Positions 25,206 through 35,700 of a DNA stretch of 64,000 bases are shown one piece after another. The stretch is from Bacteroidales bacterium (lineage in GTDB: Bacteria > Bacteroidota > Bacteroidia > Bacteroidales > UBA932). Numbering within the stretch: the stretch's first letter is position 1; every line of letters begins with the position of its first letter. The translations under genes and the position numbers were made by a program. The notes beneath the pieces are model-generated. The model was not told the DNA's origin and made no database searches. It was given only the letters and a program-made list of their open reading frames with translations. Location: positions 1 through 64,000 of the forward strand of contig SUYN01000002.1 in the NCBI GenBank assembly GCA_015060405.1. Reading direction: 5' to 3'.

Positions 25206-27698
25206 CTAGAACTGAGCATAGAACGGGCCTGACTTGATCTTCTCCCATACATCTGCAGGGAAGGTTGCGACACACTCATTCATTCCGTCCTTACCCTCAA
25301 GAGCGAAACGATACGGGCTTCCTGTCCAAGCCGCTGCAGGAACGGAACCGTCATTCTCCCAGAACACGACCTGTGCCGGCTCCTGTGGTCCTTCCGGTTC
25401 CTCAACAGGGAATTCAGCAGACACGACAAATGGGCGGAGAGCAGCGTTCTGATACGTTTCCTCTGTCAGATACCAGTTATTATTCTCTGCTGAATATCCT
25501 ATACCGAAATATGTAGCGAGATTGTATACATCACATGTACCGTCATCATATGAGTTATCTACCACCCAGAGATAGTACGCATAATCCTCACCCTCAGGAA
25601 GAACAGTTGTCAGGGATGCATTTCCCGACTCCCAGTCTGTCTGACCGATATAACGGCCGTATGAGTCCTGGATAGTGTATGCAGTGAAATCCGGATCATA
25701 CTTGAATGTAAGGGTATTCTTTACAGTGCTTGCATAATTGATCAGATCCTCTGCAGGGAACATGCCTGAAGCTGCGTCCTCAGCGAGAGGTGCCATCACC
25801 TTACCGCTGTTGACAAGCCAATATCCGCCATCAGCTATAGGACCTGCAGGGCTTTCGCCACCTGTAGGAGGAATGATATCGTAAGGTTCATCTACAACTG
25901 TAAATGCAACAGGATCGGCTACTCCGAAGATCGACTCACATACAATGTTCACGGAAGTAGGAGTGAGTCCTGAGTATGCGATTTCAAATTCTTCGCCCAT
26001 TTCATCCCATTCCCAGTCATACTGCATGAAATAGATCACTCCTGATGCGCTGTCGTAAGCCTCGATCTCATAGAAACCTACCATGTGAAGACCGAAACCG
26101 GTCTCATCCATTGTAGGGAGAGCCACGCTCAACATTCCCGGTTCTGCGATTCCAAGGTCGAGAAGGACAGGCATTCCATCATATTCTCCCAGCCACTGCT
26201 TGCCATCAAGCTTTGCCACTTCCTGTCCGGGAGCATAGCCGGCTTCCATCACCCAAACCTTGCCATTTGTCTTATCGAAGTAGACATCATAAACGCCTGA
26301 ACGGTCGAGATAGATGTCCTGACCTCCCATCTGGACAGGGATTTCAGTGTTAGGCTTGTTGTAGACCTGAGCCTCTGCATGGCCATATGCATTCCAAGTG
26401 CCGGTCTCACAGATCTTGAACTTCACGAAATCCTCACCAGAAGCATCATCCGAGAATCTGTAGTCGTAATCAAACTCTACACCCTTAGCCACATAATAAT
26501 CACCCTCGAGTGTCATGAGACCAGGTTCGTTTGCATTGTTCCAATAATTGGCCTTCTTATTATCAGGAGTTCCCGCTATGGTTCCTGTCACTGTGTAGGT
26601 AACTTCTACTTCTGGTGCCTGATCTCCTGGCTTGAGACCAGGGTTCATGACCCATACTTCCTTCTTCTCAGGGCTGAAATATACATCATATACACCAGAA
26701 CCTCCGATGTAGATGTTCTCATTGTCACCTGCGTCAGGATTTGCCTCCTTGTACTCGGTACATGTAGAAACCGCTATCGCCTCATTGAGCTTGCAGACCT
26801 GATCCTTGGCTGCACGGCCCCACTTTACATCATCTGCCCAGCTGTTGTTACCACGGATCTTGAAGTTGACTTCAGTGAAATTGATTTCCTTAGCCACATA
26901 CCATTCACCTTCAAGAGTCATCTCCGGATCGGCTGAATTGCCCCATGAATTTCCATCTATCGCTCCGCATACTCCCCATGAAACAGCTATTTCCACATGC
27001 TCGACTGCTTCTGCCGGTGTCTTGCCCGGAGTCATGAAATAGAACTTGTCAAGAGCCTCTGTAAGATATACATCATAAGCTCCGCCGACAGTGAGGGAAA
27101 TGTCATTGTTTCCTACTTCACCGATCTCATCAGGTGCGATGAGGCCATGGAGTCCCTTGATGTTGCCCTCCCATGCTGCATTCTTTGTGAAGTGCATTCC
27201 TTTCTTTGCCTGAATGCCGACTTCCTTTGCAAAATAGTAGCCGTCTGTAAGTGTGAGAACTACTCCATTATCCGGATTCCATCCGCAGTCAAGGGCATCT
27301 CCCACAAGGAGGTACTCCTGCTTTTCAGGTTCCGGCGGAGTCGGGTCATTGCCGTTTTCCTTACCTTGCTGAGTGATTGTCAAAGTCTTGGTCAACTTAT
27401 CTGCCTTCACGGTAACAGTGGCTGTTCTTGCCTCCTCAGTCTCGTTTGGAGCAACTGTTGCCGTTACCTTTGCATTACCTTTACCGGTCTGAGGATCAAG
27501 AGACACCCAGTCCTGGTCTGCATCTGCTGTCCAGTCCACGTTGGACTTTACCTCAAAGCTGACCTCACCACCATCAGCTGCCACTGGCGCCGATGTCTTG
27601 TTCAGATTCAATTCCGGTGTAACTTCGGGCTCTTCCCGGTTACACGCTGCGATTGCCGCTATTGCCAGCAAACCGACGAACAAATGTTTGATTTTCAT
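25206..27698 (-). CDS. BACON plus SusE/F-like repeat lipoprotein, C-terminus truncated by TAG
   Basis: An 830-residue lipoprotein (MKIKHLFVGLLAIAAIAAC, then NREEPEV). Residues 27-112 are a BACON domain (VSFEVKSNVDWTADADQDW). Three SusE/SusF-like starch-binding-type modules follow (about 125-480), each with a YYVAKEV or YYFAKEV strand and a repeated strand of the VYDVYF..EKKEVWVMNPG kind. Two further domains include a Gly-rich ITPP segment. The last domain (from VVFWENDGSVPAAAW) is interrupted by TAG at 25208-25206. Carbohydrate binding is inferred from the modules. It has its own promoter. Confidence 0.8.
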   Translation of the reverse strand: MKIKHLFVGLLAIAAIAACNREEPEVTPELNLNKTSAPVAADGGEVSFEVKSNVDWTADADQDWVSLDPQTGKGNAKVTATVAPNETEEARTATVTVKADKLTKTLTITQQGKENGNDPTPPEPEKQEYLLVGDALDCGWNPDNGVVLTLTDGYYFAKEVGIQAKKGMHFTKNAAWEGNIKGLHGLIAPDEIGEVGNNDISLTVGGAYDVYLTEALDKFYFMTPGKTPAEAVEHVEIAVSWGVCGAIDGNSWGNSADPEMTLEGEWYVAKEINFTEVNFKIRGNNSWADDVKWGRAAKDQVCKLNEAIAVSTCTEYKEANPDAGDNENIYIGGSGVYDVYFSPEKKEVWVMNPGLKPGDQAPEVEVTYTVTGTIAGTPDNKKANYWNNANEPGLMTLEGDYYVAKGVEFDYDYRFSDDASGEDFVKFKICETGTWNAYGHAEAQVYNKPNTEIPVQMGGQDIYLDRSGVYDVYFDKTNGKVWVMEAGYAPGQEVAKLDGKQWLGEYDGMPVLLDLGIAEPGMLSVALPTMDETGFGLHMVGFYEIEAYDSASGVIYFMQYDWEWDEMGEEFEIAYSGLTPTSVNIVCESIFGVADPVAFTVVDEPYDIIPPTGGESPAGPIADGGYWLVNSGKVMAPLAEDAASGMFPAEDLINYASTVKNTLTFKYDPDFTAYTIQDSYGRYIGQTDWESGNASLTTVLPEGEDYAYYLWVVDNSYDDGTCDVYNLATYFGIGYSAENNNWYLTEETYQNAALRPFVVSAEFPVEEPEGPQEPAQVVFWENDGSVPAAAWTGSPYRFALEGKDGMNECVATFPADVWEKIKSGPFYAQF

Positions 27699-27741
27699 AA
27701 TAGTATAGATTAGTAACTGTATCCGATTGTCAATGGAATAA

Positions 27742-27772
27742 CAAATATACGATTTTTTAGTTCCAACTACAA
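27742..27772 (-). promoter_or_regulatory. Promoter for the SusE/F-like gene
   Basis: TTG at 27772-27770, a 20-base spacer, and TATATTTG at 27749-27742 on the reverse strand match the consensus well. The -33 overlaps the last codons of the upstream lipoprotein gene. Confidence 0.65.
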
Positions 27773-28261
27773 TTATTCTTTATAATCAATCTTGAATTCT
27801 TTCCCGTCAGGAAGGATCACGTCGACGTGAACCTCCATCTTTTCTCCTTTCTTCCTGATAAGAATGGTACCGGATTCGAGCCTCCGATATTGAGAATAAT
27901 AGACCACAGGGTCTTCGTATATAAAGTAATAGTCATCGTTATTCCATGCCTTTGACACGTCGACGGCAACCCCCTCCAGAGAGGCGTTGATCCCTATCAG
28001 TGCATATGTTGTCTGCTTCTCGCCCTCTTTCAATGGTGATACCTTCATCATCAGCTGTGTTTCAGATGTCACGCGGTCGACGGAATGTACAGGTATCTCT
28101 TCCCCATCAAACATATATGTACAAAGAGGCTCGTCCGTCAGCTGCTCATCTGAAACCGGTTCCTTTATCTGTGTGTCATCTGGCTTCGTACATCCTGAGA
28201 GAAGCGCAAGAAGCACAAGGATCACGACAGCAGCACCTGATATATTATATTTTCCTTTCAT
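27773..28261 (-). CDS. Small lipoprotein of unknown function
   Basis: 162 residues from Met 28261 (MKGKYNISGAAVVILVLLALLSGC, a lipoprotein signal with Cys 24). An in-frame Met at 28294 would put eleven residues before the signal and is disfavoured. The mature part is acidic, then beta-rich (TYALIGINASLEGVAVDV, YYFIYEDPVVYYSQYRRL), ending in a Lys/Asp-rich tail. I do not recognise a family. It overlaps the end of the 783-residue lipoprotein gene by 17 bases, so the two are probably co-translated. Confidence 0.65.
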   Translation of the reverse strand: MKGKYNISGAAVVILVLLALLSGCTKPDDTQIKEPVSDEQLTDEPLCTYMFDGEEIPVHSVDRVTSETQLMMKVSPLKEGEKQTTYALIGINASLEGVAVDVSKAWNNDDYYFIYEDPVVYYSQYRRLESGTILIRKKGEKMEVHVDVILPDGKEFKIDYKE

Positions 28262-30596
28262 ACTGTCCCTTATATGTAATTTCAAGATTGTCATAATTTG
28301 TCACCTCCATACGCATCATATCACCTTCTACCCCTATGGTGACCGTTCCGCTGAAGCCTTCAGCCTTACTGAATGTCTTTCCGTCAAATTCGATGTAGAG
28401 GTCCGGACTTTGAGAGAATCCATGTGCCTTGCCATCAAGAAAGGCAGTCGGAAGTGTAATGATGAGGGTGCCTGCAGTCCCCGCATTCATCAGGATTCTA
28501 TATATCCCGGACTCCTTCGCGGTCTCATCCAATGTGACATCACTTATCGCGTATGTGACGTCTTCATAAATGATCCTGTTCTCCACGGTCTCGCTCATCT
28601 TTGCGTCAAGGGCAGTTCCGTCGAATCTCAATTTCAAGGTCGTCCCTTCGAAATCCAGGTCAGCCACCACGATGAAATGAGACGGATCAAGCGGATCGCT
28701 GGTGACGCTCACTGTTCCCGACGTCCTGGTCTGACTTGAATCGAAGACGAGTCCATTGAAGTTATCTGCATAACCGGCAGATATTATATCATTGACATCC
28801 AGCACCTTGCCATTACATTGACTGTCATCAAGGATCAGATAGGCGTAGTAGGTTGTTATTTCAAGTTCGTCGAAATACTCTATCCCTGCCGGGGTAAGAT
28901 AAACTGCAGTCGTCCCATCCTCGCGTAAATGGAATGCTGTCCTCACCGGCTTTTCCACACCGCCTATTTCAAATATGTTTTCATTGACTACGATTCCGGC
29001 ATCTTCGGCAGACAGCCTTGCCTCAAGAGATGTACCATCTGCCATGACAAGACGGATCTCCACTTCGGCCTTGCCGTCTGCATAATTGAATATGCACCTG
29101 CCCTCTGTGATCTCTTCCCTCATCGACGGAGCGACCGATTCAAGAAAAGCTCCATTCAAGGTACTCATTACAGTAAAGAGAGCATCCTCGGTCATAAGGT
29201 CGAATTCCTTGCCGATGAGCAGCGGAGACACTGCCACATAAAAAAACTCATCCTGCTGGAATATTGCATTGAAATCGGCCACGCCTCCCTCCGGAGTTGC
29301 CGCAATACATATATACTCTCCCAAATTGCTTACATGGACACTTGAGAATTTGCCTTCCTTTCCGTCAAGCATATAGGAATCATCACCCAGCTGCGGGGCT
29401 GGATCATCCGTATGCTCCTGACCGAAAATCTGCAGTTCAGCAAGCGATGTCATTCCCGATATGACTTTAGGGGTCTCCTGACAGTCCTTCAGATCATAAG
29501 TAATCACATATCCTCCGTCATCTGACCTTGCGACAGAGACGGTACCTTCATCAATCCGGGCATATGTGTCTGTCCACTCGCCCTGCGAAAGACCGTAGAA
29601 CCAGGATCCGGACAACTTCCAATCGGCAAAGACATCAGGAAGGCCAGGCACTGCCACACCCGGCACGATCTTGTCTCTGTCCAGAGAGGTATCCGGATTG
29701 CGGGATACCATTGTGTAAGTACCATCCGGCAGACCGTCCTCGGTTATATCAGTATCCCATGGAACAAGAAGCTCAAGTCTGAGCACCTGACCGCTTCCTG
29801 AAGGTCTGTACGATGTGAGGTCGACCTGATCATCTGCCAGATAGAGAAGAAGACACCTGTATGAGTTATCCATCAGGTAGAAGCTGTCACCTTTATCCTG
29901 AAGCTGTCCCTGCGAAAAGGTAAGATCCGTAAGATCCTGAGCGAGAGTGCTGTTAGGAGTCTGTTCCACAACTTCATCCTTGACCAGGATGTTGCCGCTC
30001 CATCTGAAATACCGCTTAGTGTACTTCTTACCCACAAGGATCCCTTCCAGGGCATAGCCGCCATCCTCATCTGACGAGACACTGACGACGCCCTCGTCTA
30101 TAAGGTCGTAGTCCATTTCGGTCGAGCCATCCTCAAGTTCGGCATAGAATGTGGCGTCTGCAAGTTCAAGACTTTGCCCCGGAAGGTCAATGACAGTCAT
30201 ATAGCCGCTGACAAAAGTCCCGGGAGAGAAGTCTCCCGAATTGTACATTTCCCTGTATATGCCTTTCAGGTTCTGCGGATCCGCATCCTGCTCTTCATCG
30301 TATCTGACATTAAGGAGAAGCTGCATGACCACACCCGGTCCTATGGGTGCTCCTGAGGGATCGGTTTCCATGTCCGTATACAGCTTGACCACCCAGGCAT
30401 CCGAAACAGCCTCGCCTATGTCATCTCCACGATATACGAATTCAGCATTGGTAAAGGTTACCGTATCAGGTACACTTTCCACAAAAGCATCATCATCTGT
30501 ATCTGTCCTGCCCTCCTCCTGAATTAACGGAGACTCACATGCAAGACAGAGGATAGAGAACAATGCCGTAAGAAACAGAAATTTTTGCATAGTCAT
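28245..30596 (-). CDS. Large repeat lipoprotein of unknown function
   Basis: A 783-residue lipoprotein (signal ends FSILCLAC, then ESPLIQEEG). About four related beta-rich units of 150-180 residues can be seen. Each begins with a strand like VTFTNAEFVYRGDDIG or LTDLTFSQGQLQ and ends near a segment such as GVVSVSSDEDGGYALEGIL or GTVSVARSDDGGYVITYDL. The acidic, repetitive, beta-sandwich-like make-up suggests a surface adhesin or binding protein. No catalytic motif is seen. It lies downstream of the Oar-like receptor locus, behind a terminator and with its own -7 box. Confidence 0.65.
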   Translation of the reverse strand: MTMQKFLFLTALFSILCLACESPLIQEEGRTDTDDDAFVESVPDTVTFTNAEFVYRGDDIGEAVSDAWVVKLYTDMETDPSGAPIGPGVVMQLLLNVRYDEEQDADPQNLKGIYREMYNSGDFSPGTFVSGYMTVIDLPGQSLELADATFYAELEDGSTEMDYDLIDEGVVSVSSDEDGGYALEGILVGKKYTKRYFRWSGNILVKDEVVEQTPNSTLAQDLTDLTFSQGQLQDKGDSFYLMDNSYRCLLLYLADDQVDLTSYRPSGSGQVLRLELLVPWDTDITEDGLPDGTYTMVSRNPDTSLDRDKIVPGVAVPGLPDVFADWKLSGSWFYGLSQGEWTDTYARIDEGTVSVARSDDGGYVITYDLKDCQETPKVISGMTSLAELQIFGQEHTDDPAPQLGDDSYMLDGKEGKFSSVHVSNLGEYICIAATPEGGVADFNAIFQQDEFFYVAVSPLLIGKEFDLMTEDALFTVMSTLNGAFLESVAPSMREEITEGRCIFNYADGKAEVEIRLVMADGTSLEARLSAEDAGIVVNENIFEIGGVEKPVRTAFHLREDGTTAVYLTPAGIEYFDELEITTYYAYLILDDSQCNGKVLDVNDIISAGYADNFNGLVFDSSQTRTSGTVSVTSDPLDPSHFIVVADLDFEGTTLKLRFDGTALDAKMSETVENRIIYEDVTYAISDVTLDETAKESGIYRILMNAGTAGTLIITLPTAFLDGKAHGFSQSPDLYIEFDGKTFSKAEGFSGTVTIGVEGDMMRMEVTNYDNLEITYKGQYERKI

Positions 30597-30611
30597 AAGT
30601 TAACAACTTCA

Positions 30612-30619
30612 CAAACTTA
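30612..30619 (-). promoter_or_regulatory. -7 box for the 783-residue lipoprotein gene
   Basis: TAAGTTTG on the reverse strand, about 15 bases before the ATG at 30596. No good -33 is visible. Confidence 0.35.
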
Positions 30620-30650
30620 TATAAAAATAACGGAATAATCCACTATTAAT

Positions 30651-30690
30651 AAAAAAATCAGCGGCTCTGATGGGTATCAGGCCGCCGATC
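30651..30690 (-). terminator. Intrinsic terminator of the Oar-like receptor operon
   Basis: On the reverse strand an ATCGGCGGC..CTGAT stem pairs with ATCAG..GCCGCTGAT around an ACCC loop and is followed by seven Ts (30657-30651). Confidence 0.8.
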
Positions 30691-30710
30691 CTATATTTAT
30701 GCCAGTGTAA

Positions 30711-32714
30711 TTATTTTGCAACTACACCAAAAAGAATTGCACGGTATCCGGCCTCGACAGTCTTGACTGTCACAACTGTCTCAGCCTCAAGAGCAGATGC
30801 AAGAGTTATAGTGTATCTGTCAGTGTCCGCTACAGTGATGGTATACGGAGAGGAGCTTGTCGCACCGTCGTTGGCAGCAATCTCCTGTGTTCCGATAACT
30901 GTTCCGTCTACAGAGAACTCCAGCTTTGATGGATTGTTCTTCCATGCAACTGCATAGTAAGTAACCTCAGTTGTGCCTGCAGGAAGAGTTATGGTGCCCT
31001 CACCATAAACTTTGCTGGTACCGAGCTTCAGGGTTGCCACGTTCTCAACGCCGTTTACAGTTGCAACACCGTCAGTGTAGGCTGAAGCTACAGTACCGAG
31101 AGCAACGTTGCTTGCATAGTCACCTGTCACCTCGCTGCCGGTATTGTCGTCACCGGTTGTACCCTCTACGTGAGAGATGTAGTAAGCCGGACCGCCTACC
31201 TGATCCTGATCGTTGTAAGAGTCCCTCTTACCTACGAGAGTAACAACATCACCTTCCTTAAGACCAAGGTTTGCGAATGACTTGTCGTTCTTGGCAACGA
31301 ATGAAGATGTAAGACCATATACATAAACTGATGCGCCATCCTCACCTACGAGGTCAAAGTTACCGTAAACATCGCTCTTAAGGTTTGCGATTGTACCTGT
31401 AAGCTTGCACCATGTACCCTTAGCCTCTGCAAGGAACTCTGTTACAGTAGCAGGCTTAGCAGCTACTACGTGCTCCTTGAGGTATGCTGTACCACCGACC
31501 TGTGGAGTCTCCTTGTAGGAAGCTCTTGTTCCTACGAGAGTGATCACGTCACCTTCCTGGATGCCGAGAGACTCGAAAGACTTGTCGTTGCTTCCTACCG
31601 CACCATTACCGGTAAGACCGTAAACATATACTGAACCAGTAGCGTCTACAAGGTCGAAGTTACCGTAAGTAGTGTTTGCGAGGTTCTTTACGATACCTGT
31701 GAGCTCATAGAGAGCTGTACCCTCTGCTGCTGCAAGGAAGTCAGCCACAGTAACCTTGGCGATAGCACCGAGCTGCTCGATGTCAGCCATTGCGAAATAA
31801 TCCACGCCGCCAACGTTTACCTTGAATGTAACTGTAGCCTTGCGTGCACCGCCTTCGTTCGGAGCTGCTGTGATCTCTACTGAAGTCATGTTGCCGAGAG
31901 ATGAAGGCTCACCTGCTGTAAGCCATGCAGCATCCTCAGGGATAACAACCTCAAGGTCACCATCCTTCACTGTAAGAAGAACTGTTGCAACACCACCGTC
32001 AAGTGGAAGAGCTGTTTCAGGGAAAACCTTCTCAAGCTTGAGGAGTGACTTCTCAAGCTTGAGGATAGTCACGTCATCAAAGTTGCCGTATGAAGTCCAA
32101 GGGCCCTCGAATGTGATGATGTCACCTACCTCAGGGCTGAATTCCTTAGGGTTCATTGATCCGTATACATATACAGTTGCTGTACCGTCGTTGATGTAGA
32201 AGCAGCCATACTTGCCATAGTTTGTAAGGTCTGTTATAGTACCCTTGCACTTGTACACCTTACCAACGTTGTTCTCTGCAAGAACTGTAGCGCAGTCTGT
32301 AAGAGGAGTCTCGACCTTCTCTGCCATCTGGACTACATTGATGATCTGTGTCACAGTACCGCAATTCAGACTGAGAACGAGTTCTCTTGTCTTGGTTGTA
32401 GCCTCTGCTGAGAATTTAACGACTGTTTCTCCTGCAGCACCTGACATCATGTTCACTGAAAGCCAAGATGGAGTGGTAGAAACCACATTACCCTCCTTGT
32501 CTCTCTCGATGACATTAGGCCAAACATCAGTAATTTCAACAAACTCCCAGTTTTCAACAGCATTCACGGTCACATCAACGGAACCTCCTGTAACAGGAAT
32601 GGCTACCATTGACTGGGACACCTGAACCTCATCAAGGAATCTCTCCTCCTCCTGGCAACCTACGAATGCAAGCGCCGCTACGGCAAGAGCTGTGAAAATA
32701 TTTCTAAGTTTCAT
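30711..32714 (-). CDS. BACON and OB-fold repeat lipoprotein of the Oar-like locus
   Basis: A 667-residue lipoprotein from Met 32714 (MKLRNIFTALAVAALAFVGC, then QEEERFLDE); a Met at 32729 adds five residues before the signal. Two BACON-like domains lie near 25-130 and 220-320. Three OB-fold-like modules are recognisable by VTDFL/VADFLAAAEGTALYELTG and CKLTGTIANLKSDVYGNFDL, with VYVYG strands. The C-terminal module (YYAVAWKNNPSKLEFSVDG) is shared with the protein at 18203-20320. Codon use is strikingly biased, suggesting high expression. It lies just downstream of the Oar-like receptor gene, so it is probably that receptor's surface partner. Confidence 0.82.
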   Translation of the reverse strand: MKLRNIFTALAVAALAFVGCQEEERFLDEVQVSQSMVAIPVTGGSVDVTVNAVENWEFVEITDVWPNVIERDKEGNVVSTTPSWLSVNMMSGAAGETVVKFSAEATTKTRELVLSLNCGTVTQIINVVQMAEKVETPLTDCATVLAENNVGKVYKCKGTITDLTNYGKYGCFYINDGTATVYVYGSMNPKEFSPEVGDIITFEGPWTSYGNFDDVTILKLEKSLLKLEKVFPETALPLDGGVATVLLTVKDGDLEVVIPEDAAWLTAGEPSSLGNMTSVEITAAPNEGGARKATVTFKVNVGGVDYFAMADIEQLGAIAKVTVADFLAAAEGTALYELTGIVKNLANTTYGNFDLVDATGSVYVYGLTGNGAVGSNDKSFESLGIQEGDVITLVGTRASYKETPQVGGTAYLKEHVVAAKPATVTEFLAEAKGTWCKLTGTIANLKSDVYGNFDLVGEDGASVYVYGLTSSFVAKNDKSFANLGLKEGDVVTLVGKRDSYNDQDQVGGPAYYISHVEGTTGDDNTGSEVTGDYASNVALGTVASAYTDGVATVNGVENVATLKLGTSKVYGEGTITLPAGTTEVTYYAVAWKNNPSKLEFSVDGTVIGTQEIAANDGATSSSPYTITVADTDRYTITLASALEAETVVTVKTVEAGYRAILFGVVAK

Positions 32715-32732
32715 ATTATTCCTGGTCATAAA

Positions 32733-35700
32733 TTAGTTAAACATATATTTGATACCAACAGAAGCATACCAGCACTGGCCGATACCGATAGAGCTGTTCC
32801 ATACCTGTGTTGAAGGATTTACAGCAGCTGGAGTAGAGAATGTTGCATATCCATCCTTGTCATAGCCTTCATATTTGAGGATACGGCCCTCACCGAGAGC
32901 TGGGTTCATATACTTGCTCACACCCCAGTTAGAGTTGAAGATGTTAAGGATGTTCTTGATGTCCACGTTAAGCTGGAGAGTGTTCTCCGACTTACCTGCC
33001 TTAACCTTGAAGTCGTGCTTGTAGCTGAAGTCAAGTCTGTGAGTCCATGGAGAGTATACACTGTATGACTCTGCGTACTTGCCCTGGTTCTTGCTGAGAT
33101 ACTTGTCAGCGTGAACATAGTCCATGAAGCGCTGTGCGTCATTCTCTGAGACGAAACGGAACTCACCGTTTGCAACCTGCTCATCTGTAGGTATATAGAT
33201 GAGGTCATAGTTGTAACCGTCACCGTTCATATCGTTTGCAGTCATGTAAGAGTAGTTGTAACCGCCTCTCCATGCCTCATAGATGAAGCTGAAGTGATTG
33301 TTGCTTCTGTCGCTGTGAGTAAGTGAAGCTACGAAACGGTCTGGAGTCACGTACTGTGAGTTGTGGAGACCAGGATCGTTAGGGCCGTATACTGTACCGA
33401 TATAGTTGAGTACTGATGCAGCGTTTGAACCAGGCATACCTGTGAGTTCCTTTGACACTGTGTGAGTGTAGGCAGCCATGATGCTGAGTCCCTCTATAGG
33501 ACGCATGTTCATAGTGAGTGTACCTGAGTAACCGTAACCCTTGTTTGTGTTCTCAAGAACGTATGCTGCAGGGAGGTTCTTACCCTTACCGTCTGTCTGC
33601 TTGAATTCCTGATAGAGCGGGCGGTTGTCAGCACCGTTAAGTCTTGCGAAACCGTCAACAGGCTTAACGCTCCAGTCACGGATCACAACACCGTTGATTG
33701 TCTTGTTGAAGATACCCTCAGCGCTGATAGAGAATGGGAATGAAGTTGGGAAGTTATAGTCGATAGCGAATGATGTCTTCCATACCTGCGGCATCTTGAA
33801 CTTAGGATCCACAGCTGAAATCTCAGAAGGGATTGTACCGTCCTCTGGAGAAATGGTGCTAGGGAATCCGAGTGAGTTGAGTTTCTCGAGAAGAGCCTCA
33901 CGCTTGAGGAGACCACCGGCAAACGCACTCATATCGTAGTAGTACTCCTTCTCACCCTTGCTGTTTGTCTTTTCGATTGAAGGACCCTTATATCCGTTGA
34001 TGACAGTCTTGCTCTCACCGACCTGTGCCTGGTACTGAACCATACCTGAGTTTGTAGGCATGTTAGTGAAGAACACGAGAGGGAGACGTCCTGAGAAGAG
34101 ACCTGTACCACCGCGGAACTTGAGGCTGTTGTCACCAAGGACATCCCATGAGAAACCTACACGTGGAGACACTGTAATCGCAGCTGAAGGCCACTTGCCT
34201 GTGTCGATGTGACGTGCCTCACCATCTACTATATACTCGAGATCATAGATGGCCTTGTTTGTCATGAGGTCCTGGTTGTCGAAGAAGAGGCCGTCGAGAC
34301 GAAGACCTGCAGTAAGCTTGAAGCTGTCGTTCACGTTCCACTCGTCCTGTCCGTAGATACCTGCCTTGTGGAATCTTACACGTGCGGCAGGGTTAGCCTC
34401 TCCGTCATAACCGTAAGTGAGACATACGACCTCAGGAGCAGCACCTGCATAGAAGTCTTCAAGGCTCTTGTAACGATAGTAACCTGTACCGTTTCTCATG
34501 TATGAGTTGTCGGCCATCTGGTACTCGTAGTTTACACCTGCAGTGAACTTGTGGCTGCCTGCATAATAAGTGAGGTCATCCTTGATGCTGAGGTGAGTGT
34601 TGTGAACACCGTTGTTCCATGTGAAGAGCTCATATCCGAGAGCGATGTAAGGAAGAACCGAGCTTCCGTCATCCTGGCGGATGTCAACGAACGGCATATC
34701 CTCAGAGTTTGTACCACGCATGTCGTCAAGCTTTGAGTATGTTGCGAGGAACTGGTTCGAGAGGTTGTCGCCGAGACGGCTGTTGAGGTCAACTGACAAT
34801 GTGCTCACGAGGTTATCCATTGAATAGAGTGAGTTTGCATAAGCCATACCGTACTCTGAGAAACGGGCGAAAGCAGAACGTGAACCACCGTCCATTGAAG
34901 AAGCATTGGTAGAGTTCCAAGCCTGATTGAGAGTATAGTTGTATCTTACAGCAAGCTTGTGATTGTCGTTGATGTTCCAGTCAACACGTGCAAGGAGCTT
35001 GGTGTTGCTCTCTGTTGCAGGATAGTCAGTCCATGAACCGGTGTCATATCCATATTCATTCTTCACGAACTCAGAAACCTTCTTGAGGTCCTCGAGTTTT
35101 GTACGTGAGATGTATGCATCAGGGTTTGCGATACCATCCTCTGAACCACGCCATCTATTGACAACTGTAGGGATTGTAGAGTACTCTGCATTCACGAAGA
35201 AGAAGAGTTTGTTCTTGATGATAGGTCCGCCGAGAGTGAAACCGTAAGTAGTGTTGCGGTCCTTGTCACGTGCGCCTGAAACCTCCTTGCCGGCTACCAT
35301 GTTACCACGCATGTTCTCGTTGCGGTGGTATACATATGCAGAACCCTTGAGGGTGTTTGTACCTGACTTTGTGATTGCGTTCACACCACCACCGATAAAG
35401 TTGGTCTGACGTACGTCGTATGGAGAGATAACAACCTGCATTTCCTCGATAGCATCGATAGAGATAGGGCTTCCACCACCTGGGAGGTTGTCTGAAAGAC
35501 CGAAGTTGTTGTTGAAGTTTGCTCCGTCGACTGTGAAGTTTGCAGTACGTCCGTCAGCACCGGCGAAGCTCATGCCGTTACCACCATATGGTGAAAGTCT
35601 TGTCACATCTGTAATGTTCCTGTTGACAGTCGGGATCGATGTGATCTGTGTGCTTGAAATGTTGGTTGCAGAACCCATCTTCTGAGCTGAGAACTTCGAT

